From the NCBI GenBank assembly GCA_037367405.1, contig JAZKJV010000600.1, positions 806,001-870,000 of the forward strand: a DNA stretch of 64,000 nucleotides, written 5' to 3'. Source of the stretch: Ottelia alismoides (taxonomy: Eukaryota; Streptophyta; Magnoliopsida; Alismatales; Hydrocharitaceae). Each line of letters begins with the position of its first letter. Position 1 is the first letter of the stretch. The notes beneath the pieces are model-generated. The model was not told the DNA's origin. It did not search any database and saw nothing but the letters and a program-made list of their open reading frames with translations. Positions 35,913 to 45,923 of the stretch are shown here, in pieces. Position numbers and translations under genes: made by a program.

Positions 35913-36419
35913 GCTTCCAATGAAGTGCACCTTTCCTAGATGCTTGGAAAGCCCATCACAAAATCCATTAGATCTCGATCTAATGGTTATTCATCCAAAA
36001 GGGTATTTTAGTCCATACATTTTTGTTTCGAATTTGAATTTCATTTTGAATTTGATATTTAATTAATCCTTTTATTTTTCCATTTTTAGCGCATCTGATT
36101 TGGTATTTTTTGTTGACTTTTAGTTAATGAAGTTTCGCCAACGTGCTAGCATTTTCGCACAATGCAGAATAATAGAGCTCTTTGTAAAATTCCCATTGAT
36201 ATTGTAGAACTGTATCCTGCATTGTAAAATAAAATCATAGTTAGTAATAGTTATATTATTGTAATTATAATTTTGATAATATTGTTGTAAAAGTTCATGC
36301 ACGTTTTGTAAAATCTATATGAAGATTGTAAATCCATACCCATAATTATGCGTGTTCTTCATAAATATGCGTGGTACTTCTCGTTCGCGATCTGAAATTG
36401 TTAAAAATTTATAATATTA

Positions 36420-36600
36420 ATGATAAATGTAAAAAGCAACATGATATTGTAAAAATAATATGAGATTGTAAGAAACAATATGAAATTGTAAAGAAACAAT
36501 ATGAGATTTGTAAAAAAATGATTTGATATTGTAAAAAACGATCTGAGATTGTAAGAAAGGATCTGAGATTGTAACAAATGATCTATGATTGTAAAAACTG
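36420..36600. repeat. ~20-bp tandem repeats with GATTGTAA core (unit 1; also 38480-38665 and 39310-39490)
   Basis: About eight imperfect copies of ATCTGAGATTGTAAGAAAGG follow one another, with spacing of 18-22 bases. The same block occurs in each of the three tandem units of E11 with small changes. The open minus-strand frames across it are by-products of the repetition. Confidence 0.85.
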
Positions 36601-36736
36601 GGCGTACCCTCCTCCACCTGCACCTCCCTCCATCATTCTGCTCCACGACCTACCTCCTCCATGTATGTCCTCCACTGCTCACAACCCATTAGGGCAAGGA
36701 AGAGCTTGTTGATGGTGGGGATGCCATCGTGGTTGG

Positions 36737-37983
36737 TGTCACAGTGTCAAAATCCCGGTATCGATTTCGACCGATCCTGTGCGGCGTTAGCTAACCCGTA
36801 GCTAACCAGCCTTCCCGAGTAGAACGGTCACGGACGCGCTCCAACTCTTCTCGTACCCCTGCTTGCTAGCGCACCGACGCTTTCAACACAAACACGAGCA
36901 CGAACTCCGGATCGCTCAAGAACACTCTCAAGAACACACTCAAGAACGCTCAAGAACTCAACCAAGCAATCACACGAGCAGGGGCACAAAGCTCTTCTCT
37001 TTATTAGAAGGGGAACTCTCTCAGGAGTGGGTGGACACTCTACACTTTCTCTCGTGTAGACTTGTGTACTCTTTACACTTGTGTGTTTACAAATGAGCCA
37101 CCACCTCTCCTTATATACAAGACTCAAGGCAACCCAAGGGACACTCATTATTACATCTACAATAATGATACATAAAGACACAAGAGACCCTTCGAGTTTT
37201 TCGGCAACCCTTCGAGTTTTTCGGCAACCCTTCGCGTTCCTCAGCAACTCTTCGTCTGCTTGTCTCTTCGACTCCCTTGTTGACCTTTCGTCTTCCTGCA
37301 CGGTTGACGCCCAATCAACCGCCCAGTCATCAGCACACTCGCGCTCCAACGCTTGCTGATGCAGCTTTGCCATAATTCACCAAGTGCCACCGAACACTTG
37401 GTCTTGTGCCAAAGGGAACCCGCGGCCTCCAGACCCTCGTGCGGTAAACCCTTCCATAGTGTTCTCCTGCTAAGGGGAAGTCCTCCAGAACTTCACTATC
37501 GTGGCCTCCAGACCACTCTCGTACGTGTACGACCGAGTATGCTCGACAATGCTCGTACTCAGCACCTGCAACGCTCCATGCCTCCTTGGACCGCCACGCA
37601 TCAATACCGATACCGTGCGCCTTCGTGTGGACGCCTCTGTGACCATACTGCATTGCTCCTCAATGCGTACTGCTTCACTACGTACCGCCCTTCTGCGCTC
37701 GCGTATGTACGACTACGTGCATCCACTGTCATGTCTTGCACTGCTGTCTGTACTCGCTGTGCTCGCAATGCTACAAGTTTCACGACACTCTGCTACCGAG
37801 CCAGTGTCCTGTGTGACGCTTCTCCATCACGTACAGTAGAGCCTCCGGACTCTCGTGGATAACCTCCCTGATATCCACGCATTTTCGGACTCCTCCTGAA
37901 GTCCAGCTTCATTGATCATTCTCGAGCATCCAGCTACCGTGTCTGCACGATCATTCTCGATCACGGAATTTGGGGGTGTGACA
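36737..37983 (-). mobile_element. Solo LTR, 1247 bp, with 5-bp target duplication
   Basis: Read on the minus strand it starts TGTCACACCCCCAAATTCC (at 37983) and ends ACACTGTGACA (at 36737); the tips TGTCACA and TGTGACA are inverted. The duplication GTTGG is at 36732-36736 and 37984-37988. Units 2 and 3 of the host repeat show the empty site. A minus-strand TATA box, TATATAAGG, lies near 37110-37120, and three short CGAGTTTTTCGGCAACCCTT-like repeats lie at 37194-37250. A TGTCAC start is common in plant gypsy LTRs; the lineage is not certain. Open frames inside are not genes. Confidence 0.92.
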
Positions 37984-38697
37984 GTTGGCATCGAAAATGT
38001 CGAAGACGCGATGAAGGTGAACACACCACATGTGCTACCACCATCTCCTCCACCGTCGTTGTGCTCTACCACATTTGGCACCATCAACTCCACCATCGTC
38101 GTGCTCCATCCCGTGCGCCACCACCAACGTCGCCACCATCGTGCTCCATGTGGAACTCATGCCACCGTCGTTTGTCGTGGGAGGGGAAAACCCTAGCATT
38201 GGTTTGTCAACAAAGGGACCAAGAACAGAATGTGGTTTGTTACATTCTATTTTTAGAGTACGACTAAATGACTAAAATATATTTTGATATTAAATAAATT
38301 AAGATAAAAAAGATATTAATCGGATCCGCTGGATTAATTGCGGATGGCTAATATGGCGGGCTTTTCATGCACCCACGAAAGGTGCACCTTATTGGATATA
38401 TTTCCTATATATATGCGTGCTTTTCATAAATATGCATGGTACTTCTCGTTCAAGATCTGAAATTATTAAAATTTTATAATATTAATGATAAATGTAAAAA
38501 GCAACATGATATTGTAAAAATAATATGAGATTGTAAGAAACAATCTGAAATTGTAAAGAAACAATATGAGATTTGTAAAAAAATGATTTGATATTGTAAA
38601 AAATGATATGAGATTGTAAGAAAGGATCTGAGATTGTAACAAATGATCTATGATTGTAAAAACTGGGCATACCCTCCTCCACCTGCACCTCCCTCCG

Positions 38698-38835
38698 TCA
38701 TTCTGCTCCACGACCTACCTCCTCCATGTATGTCCTCCACTGCTCACAACCCATTAGGGCGAGGAAGAGCTTGTTGATGGTGGGGACGCCATCGTGGTTG
38801 GCATCGAAAATGTTGAAGACACGATGAAGGAGAAC
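38698..38835 (-). pseudogene. Captured EF-hand-like (calmodulin-like) gene fragment
   Basis: Translated on the minus strand the unit-2 copy gives 45 codons before a stop: VLLHRVFNIF then DANHDGVPTINKLFLALMG and CEQWRTYMEEVGRGAE. RVFxIFDANxDGxxTxxxL resembles the start and loop of an EF-hand, although loop position 12 is Lys where Glu is expected. The upstream codons in this frame soon meet a stop. Unit 3 has a frameshift at the loop (near 39615) and unit 1 is split by the solo LTR. This looks like host sequence picked up by the transposon. The family call is tentative. Confidence 0.5.
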
Positions 38836-40084
38836 ACACCACGTGTACTACCACCACCTCCTCCACCGTCATCGTGCTCCGCCACATGCGACACCATCAA
38901 CTCTGTCATCATCGTGCTCCACCCCGTGCGCCACCACCAACGCCGCCGCCGTCATGCTCCACGTGGAACTCATGCCACCGTCGTTTGTTATGGGAGGGGA
39001 AAACCTTAGCATTGATTTGTCAACAAAGGGACCAAGAATAGAATGTGGGTTGTCACATTCTATTTTTAGAGTATGCCTAAATGAGTAAAATGGATTTTGA
39101 CATTAAATAAATTAAGATAAAAAATACATTAATCAGATTCGTTGGATTAAATGCGGATGGCTAAGATTGCAGGCTTTTCATGCACCCACGAAAGGTGCAC
39201 CTTATTGGATATATTTCCTATATATATGCGTGTTTTTTCATAAATATGCACGGTACTTCTCGTTCAAGATCTGAAATTGTTAAAAATTTATAATAAAAAT
39301 AATAATATGTATAAATGTAAAAAGCAACATGATTTTGTAAAAATAATATGAGATTGTAAGAAACAATCTGAATTTGTAAAGAAACAATATGAGATTCTTA
39401 AAAAATGATTTGATATTGTAAAAAACGATCTGAGATTGTAAGAAAGGATGTGAGATTGTAACAAATGATCTTTGATTGTAAAAACTGGACGTACCCTCCT
39501 CCGCCTGCACCTCCCTCCATCATTCTGCTCCATGACCTACCTCCTCCATGTATGTCCTCTACTGCTCACAACCCATTAGGTTGAGGAAGAGCTTGTTGAT
39601 GGTGGGGACACCATCGTGTGGCATCGAAAATGTAGAAGACGCGATGAAGGAGAACACACCACGTGTGCTACCACCATCTCCTCCACCGTCGTCGTGCTCC
39701 GCCACATACGACACCATCAACTCCGCCATCGTCGTGCTCCACCCCGTACGCACCACCAACGTCGTTGCCATCGTGGTCCACGTGGAACTCATGCCACCGT
39801 CATTTGTTGCGGGAGGGGAAAACCCTAGCATTGGTTTGTCATCAAAGGGACCAAGAATAGAATGTGGTTTGTCACATTCTATTTTTAGAGTATGACTAAA
39901 TGACTAAAATAGATTTTAACATTAAATAAATTAAGATAAAAAAGAATTAATCGGATCTGTTGGATTAATTGCGGATGGCTAAGATGGCAGGCTTTTCATG
40001 CACCCACGAAAGGTACACCTTATTGGATATATTTCCTATATATATACATATACATACATACATATATACATACATATATATATA

Positions 40085-41362
40085 GGGACCCTTTCAAATG
40101 AGGTGGGGTCTCATCAATATTTTGGTGAGCCAACGATCAGATTCGTCAGATCTCGATCTGATGGTTGCATCAAAAAACTCATCCAAAATGGCATTTTCGT
40201 CATCTTAATTTCAATAAATTTGAGTTTCATTTATTAGATTTAAATTACCACTCTAAACTTTTTCGGATTTGGTATATTCAATAATGTCTTTATTGATTAA
40301 TTTTCAATTTTGCTCAAAAATGATTTGCATTCAACCGTAGCTTTGTAAAGTCCAACGAGTTTTTGTGAAATATATAATCCTTTTTGTAATCTAATTTATA
40401 ATTTCATTTTTCACTGTATTTTTGTTTTGTATATGTGTATTTTCTTTTTGTAAATGGATCCATTCATTTTGTATATGTGTATTTTCATTTTGTAAATGAT
40501 TATATTCATTTTGTAAACTCCAACGAGTTTTTGTCAGAGTAATTTTTCTTTTTAAAAACTTCCGCCATTTTGTAAATATGTATATTCATTTTGTAAAATA
40601 CGTGTAAGCCTTTGTAACTGTATCTCACTCAATTGTAAAATTCACGTAGAGCCTGCAAAATAAGAAAACAAACATCAAGATTTGTAAAAAATACGAATCA
40701 AAATGTAAATATGAATGTCATATATGTAAAATAACTATATCACAATGTAAATCCATGCCTCGCCTCCCAATAGGGGAGGGGTACCGTCGTCGTTGTCTTC
40801 AACAATCAAAAGGGAGGCGGCGGGCGGAGATCTCGGCAGTGCTGGCCGCCTGTGGCAATGAGGCGCGAGGTGGTCGGAGAGGGGCACCGCACAAAGAGGG
40901 CTGCGCCATTGGAGTTGCGCGGGGGCGGTCGACGCTTCGGAGTCGGCAACGAGGCACTGCATTGGAGGTCGCGTAGGCGGAGCGCGACCTTACGGAGAGT
41001 GGGGCTGAGGGCGGACGGTAGGGGTGCGAGCGGAAGGCTACCGCCTCACGCGAAGAGGACGACACGCGGGGCTGTGGCTCCGCCCGGAAGTCGGTGCGTG
41101 GAGGTTGCTGCAAATCACGAGAGAGGGAGGGAGTGTTGTCGTCAATCAATAAAGAGAGAGAGAATGGAAATAACATAATGACTTACCATAAAAATATGAT
41201 CTATGGTTGTCACATTCTATATTTAGAATGTGACAATGACGAAAATGGATTTTCAGCCATTAAATTAATTTAATTAATGTATCATTAAATCCAACCATGA
41301 GATTCAAAATAGAAGGATGAGATTGAGGGCCCACCACACCTCGTCTCATTTGAAGTTTCTCC
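40085..41362. mobile_element. TIR element E12 (family TC), 1.28 kb, with a GC-rich captured segment
   Basis: Left end CCCTTTCAAATGAGGTGGGG, right end CGTCTCATTTGAAGTTTCTC, (TA)n on both sides. The left half repeats TTTTGTAAA words (40340-40750). A GC-rich block (40755-41130) has overlapping frames on both strands (40735-40962 and 40799-41176 minus, 40852-41178 plus), none of which I recognise. The GTCACATTCTA/TAGAATGTGAC hairpin lies at 41209-41234, as in E10. E10 and E12 share both ends but have unrelated captured cores. Confidence 0.75.
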
Positions 41363-41386
41363 TATATATATATATATATATATATA

Positions 41387-43572
41387 GGCCTTATCCAGAG
41401 AGCACAGGGCCCATTTGAGTTTTGGTGAGCACCAAACGTGGGCGCGCCACGTGTATTTCTATTTGAATGGTTGCCTATTTCGAAGGAGCACGGTTTTGGA
41501 AGGATATTAATTAGTTAGAGCCTTTTATATTTCCAGTTATATCGAGTCCTTAAAAAAAGGAAGACGGTTTTGGAAAGATAAATGCAAATCATTAATTTCG
41601 TACCGAAGAAATAATCATTGTCTATTTGATCAGTAATGCGTATATTATACTCAAGTAATTATGTGTTGCGAAATCAGTAATACTGAAACCGTTGTCAGTA
41701 TTTTACATCTGTAATATTACATTGTAAAGAGATCAGTAATTCATTCATATTACTCAAGTAATACATATTCAGTTATCAAGTAATTAATGTTTTGAGATCA
41801 GTAATTAAGTATGTAAACTACTAATGTCCATACAATGATTACTGATTACGTATATCTATTTTACTGAACTCATTATGATTGTTACTAATGTTATAGTTAC
41901 TAAATGCAGTGTTACTGACGCACCTCTTATTTACTTGTATAATCTTTTAAATTACTTATAATGCATATGAAAATTACCGATCAGTTGTTATGGTTTTACT
42001 AATGTCATAACAACTACTTACTTGCCCAGTGTGTATATATAACTGAATTTTGAACCATATAATAAAATGAAGTAAATTACTGACCATTGTTTGGGTATTA
42101 CTAATCTCGCAACAACCATTTAATGGACTATTGTATATGTATTACTGATTACATTTCTTTGTTTGTTGTTACTTGATTTTATATCATTCTTATGGAATCT
42201 GATTTGAAGACAACACTCTAAATATAATTGATTCAGTAAGAATGATAGAAGGACAAGTAACACTTAACAAAATGCCTGTAACATAGGCAAATGACATCAG
42301 TAACTTGGTATAAATAAATATGTAAATAACTTTTACGTTTGTCTCAGTAACTTTCACGTTTGTCTCAGTAACTTTCACGTGTGTCTCAGTAAAAATACAC
42401 ATATGTCTCCTGATTCAAATCCAATTGCATGTCATTCCTCGTCGTTTCTTCTGATATGATGCTCTCATGATCCAATGTTTCATTTTTTATTTTTTTCATC
42501 CACGAATGATGTTGCGAATTGTAAAACATCAGAGGTATTCGGGCATCTGATATACCTGAAATAAAAATGAATTAGTAAACTAGTAGTTGGAAATTGTAAG
42601 AACTAAAGAGGGAGCAGTAACAATTATGAAGGCAGTAGTAAAATTAAAATATCATCTCAGTAAACAATGTAAATACATTAGTAACTCAGTATATTTTTAA
42701 AAGAATGCATGAAAAGTAACAATTGTGTTGGCGATAGTAATATAAAATATCTTATAAGTAAATTAAGTAAATACATTAGTAATTCAGTATAAAAGATTTA
42801 GTAAGAATGGCAAACTGACAAGTAATACGCAGTATTTTCTTAAGATACATAAGTAGCTAGTGAATAAAAATGAATCAGTAAGAATAATATATAGAAAAGT
42901 AATTCATGCCATATTGTCAGTAACTTTGACAAATACCTTAAGTAATTTAATATCATTTTTTTAATAATCTGACTCGGTAACATAATGTGATATAAGTAAT
43001 TTTTCGTGATTCAAAAGTAAATAAATTAAACATGATCCTTCTGAAGTAGTGTTTTCATGATTGAAATCTCCTTCTCAGATGATATTCTGACGATCCAATT
43101 CCAACCAAGAATCAACATTCACCATTGCTTCTAAGATATCGTGATTCAAATACAATCGCAAATAATCAATCACGTTAAAAACTGAAATCAAAAACTCGAA
43201 AAAAGATGAGATTCTACCAATAACGTGAAATAAACGTTTAATCTTCAAAAACGAAACCTTACATTGGACAAATCGATCGTCTCAGTTTACAAGATCAATC
43301 TCCTCACGCTGTAAATCGCCAGATCAATCCATTCCCTTGTCGTTGCAATACAATATGTTTCTTTAAGTGCGTGCTATTTTTAGACTTCCTTATAATTTCC
43401 AATTTAGTTTTCTTCCCATTATGATTACGGTTCCTACTATTTAGGGATTGAAAATATCTCCTTAAAAAAGGCAATACACGTGTAAAACAACGATGGTTGG
43501 ATTAAGATCAAAGGGCTGAAAAGAGGGGCTCACCGAAACTCAAATGGGCCCTGTGCTCATTGGATAAATTTC
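41387..43572. mobile_element. TIR element E13 (2.2 kb) packed with AGTAA/TTACT motifs
   Basis: Long TIRs: AGAGCACAGGGCCCATTTGA at the left and, reversed from the right end, GAGCACAGGGCCCATTTGAG, giving more than 30 matched bases. The right tip reversed, GGAAATTTATCCAATGAG, is close to E11's GGAAATATATCCAATAAG. The interior holds dozens of AGTAA or TTACT words, including three tandem CAGTAACTTTCACGTTTGTC units near 42340-42390. No coding frame. (TA)n on both sides. Confidence 0.85.
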
Positions 43573-43590
43573 CTATATATATATATATAT

Positions 43591-43971
43591 AGGGAGCTGG
43601 GATCCTACACCGAGGGGTGTGGTAATTACCTACACCCTGCCTTTTTTCTCATCAATTTTAGATTTTTTGAAGGAAACCTTAGGAGAGATTTTATTAATAT
43701 ATTGAGGGGAATATGTGTTTCAAGTTTTATGGAAAACAAACATTCCTAGCACATTCATCTCGAATGGGTCAATTTCAGCAATTCTGAGACCGGTATAATT
43801 CGGTTGTCTTGATGGGGATGATAGAACTCATGAATTAAGTTGATTTTGGAATGACACCATAGTGATATATAGTGATCTAATTCCCCCAATGTTTCATTTC
43901 AAAAAAATCAAAAAATATTGAAAAAAAGAGCCAAGTGTAGGTAATTACCTACACCCCTGGGATCCCTTTTC
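43591..43971. mobile_element. TIR element E14 (family FB2)
   Basis: Left end GGGATCCTACACCGAGGGGT with GGTAATTACCTACACCC; right end GTAGGTAATTACCTACACCC with CTGGGATCCC. These are inverted and themselves contain the palindrome GGTAATTACC. The interior closely matches E8. (TA)n on both sides. Confidence 0.85.
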
Positions 43972-43993
43972 ATATATATATATATATATATAT

Positions 43994-44300
43994 GATTTAT
44001 TTCAAATAGGACGCAGTCCTTCCATTCCTAAGGAAGGCCGCCCCTTTTTTGTATAAAACATGGCACTTTAGTAGAATACATATATAGTTTGTATTATAGG
44101 CGCACGTTATAAACAGTTTTGTATTATAATGTGCAGTTTTAATGTTTGTATTATAATGCGCAGTTTTGTATGCGGCTTTGTATTTATAACGTGCACCTAT
44201 AATACAAACTATATACGTATTCTACTAAAGTGCCCTGTTTTATACAAAAAAGGGGCGGCCTTCCTTAGGAATGGAAGGACTGCGTCCTATTTGAAAGGCC

Positions 44301-44302
<2 letters not shown>
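43994..44302. mobile_element. Foldback MITE E15 (family FB3), ~113-bp arms
   Basis: Left arm (44001-44113) TTCAAATAGGACGCAGTCCT and on; the right arm (44190-44302) is its reverse complement with only about four or five mismatches, through GGAAGGCCGCCCCTTTTTTG and CACTTTAGTAGAATAC. The loop is about 75 bases and carries repeated TTTGTATTATAATG words. (TA)n of 20 bases or more on both sides. Confidence 0.92.
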
Positions 44303-44340
<38 letters not shown>

Positions 44341-45855
44341 ACTTATATTATTGGTGATATTTTCAGTAGACAAAATGAAGATTTTACATGATATAAGAGG
44401 CAATTTGAAGCATGACATCACATGTTTTAGATAACCCTATTCAAAAGTTGCTGTTGGTTTATGGTATTATATTCAAATAGGCCGACGCAGAGGTATGCAA
44501 CGCGAAGACACGAAAGAAGAATACGCACTCCCTCCTTTTCAAGTTGAGATCCTCTTTAGATGCTTCTCTCAAGAGACGGAGTGAGTGTGCGATAATCCTT
44601 ACAAACGAAAGTATGCGTGAGTTGAACAAAGGGCTGGTAATGGTGCGACGATTGCCATTCTTTCTCCTCCACCCTCATCGTCCAACCCCTTTGCTCTACA
44701 CTTATCCTCTTTTGTTTTATTCACCCCCCTTGTGGCCTCCAACAACACCATCTCCTCCAACTATGTCCTGTGCACAACTTTCTTGGTATTCCCTCCACCT
44801 CCACCAACAGCTTTCCATCCCTCTTTCCTCTCCCTAGTGGACATCTTGTTCCTTAGTTTGATATGCTACCACACTTCAATTTGCTTCGATTTCTCGATAA
44901 AGGGAAGACCCAACCGCAAGTTGCATAGTGCATTAGGAGACAACGAAGATGGACATCTATGCTTCCAAACCTCCCTCTTTAGTCATTTCAATAATAATTA
45001 AGTCGAAGACCACGCTTCCAATCGCCAATGGTCCATTGTATTATGCGCAACTATCGTGAATATCCAAACTGGATGCCAGAAGATATAAGAACGGAGAAAG
45101 TGGATGACAGAAGATTTCCAATGAGCCAACTTCTGGATAGTCTTGGGCGTATAAGAGAGCACAAGACGATGCGTCCAGCTTGTGAAGCCTCTGTGATTTT
45201 ACTGTGCATCTGCCAACCTGTGATCCTCTTTCTCGTCGACCACACCATTCCATCAGTTTGTATTTGAACAAAAATATATGATTAAGTGCTCTATAGTATG
45301 GTCTGAATCACGTGGAAGAACATGGGCATCTTTGGCATCAGCATGTGGACGAGAGGAGGACGTGAGCATTGTGTACGTAGATATCCTGAACAGTGTGAAG
45401 ATTTGCAGCAGAAAGGGAAAAAACACGAGAATGCAAGGAGGAAGAGGTGACATTACGACTGGTGTAACACCCATGATATAAATCAGGTTCTTCTGTTCAC
45501 ACATTGCGCAACCGTCCACAAATAGAATAATAGTTTACCTTGATTACTTGATTTGATGATCTTGGATCTAGATACAAGTATTGCTGTCCATTTCAACATG
45601 CAGGCTGCAGTCATTTTCATTAATATTTGAACTATGAGTACGAGCTTAATATATTTAAAATGATACCTATCCAAAAAAATGAGAAAAAAAAATGTTTCAC
45701 TTGAAATAACTAACCGACGAAGAGTATTATTTATCATTTCATCCCTTTTCGGGATATATCCAAAAATAAGAGAGGAATAAGCCACCCCATGAAGAAGACA
45801 GGAGGCAGAGCTGCAGACCTAACATAATCCCCACATCTCATTTACCCCACACGAA
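44303..45855. other. (TA)n then no gene recognised
   Basis: (TA)n occupies 44303-44337. The remainder contains several frames of 65-100 codons (44544-44837 and 45028-45267 plus; 45253-45519 and 45483-45785 minus) with no recognisable domain, no start context and overlapping frames on the other strand. The part nearest 45780 is probably the upstream region of the gene at 45924. Confidence 0.4.
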
Positions 45856-45860
45856 CATAA

Positions 45861-45869
45861 AATAAAAGG
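45861..45869 (+). promoter_or_regulatory. TATA-like box upstream of the PARP-like gene
   Basis: AATAAAAGG lies 55 bases before the ATG and is followed by a pyrimidine-rich stretch (CTCTCCTGTCTCTCC) of the kind found around plant transcription starts. The match to a TATA box is imperfect and the start site is inferred. Confidence 0.45.
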
Positions 45870-45923
45870 CCTCTCCTGTCTCTCCTTCCTCTCCACCCCT
45901 CCGTCCTCCTATGTTCTACCACA

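Larger units (their letters stand above)
35902..40038. mobile_element. TIR element E11 with tandem triplication of an ~815-bp 3' unit
   Basis: The left end CCAATGAAGTGCACCTTTC near 35917 pairs with the reversed right end CCAATAAGGTGCACCTTTC near 38376-38394. After the first right end at 38406, the segment beginning near TATGCGTG is repeated twice more: 38407-39220 and 39221-40038. Its first copy starts at about 36347. Each unit holds a run of ~20-bp GAGATTGTAA repeats, a GC-rich gene-like stretch and the closing GGTGCACC end. Unit 1 is interrupted by a solo LTR at 36737-37983. (TA)n/(GA)n on the left, TATATATACATA on the right. Confidence 0.75.

Noticed and set aside
36828..37862. Long frames of 169-181 codons on both strands at 36828-37862
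   Set aside because: They lie wholly inside the solo LTR and match no protein.
17698..44302. Helitron origin of the TA-flanked elements
   Set aside because: They have clear terminal inverted repeats and no 5' TC with 3' hairpin-CTRR ends. The shared internal hairpin is too far from the end and not followed by CTRR.
45028..45267. Plus-strand frame MVHCIMRNYREYPNWMPED... as a host gene
   Set aside because: No family recognised, and two frames of similar length overlap on the minus strand. Left as unassigned.
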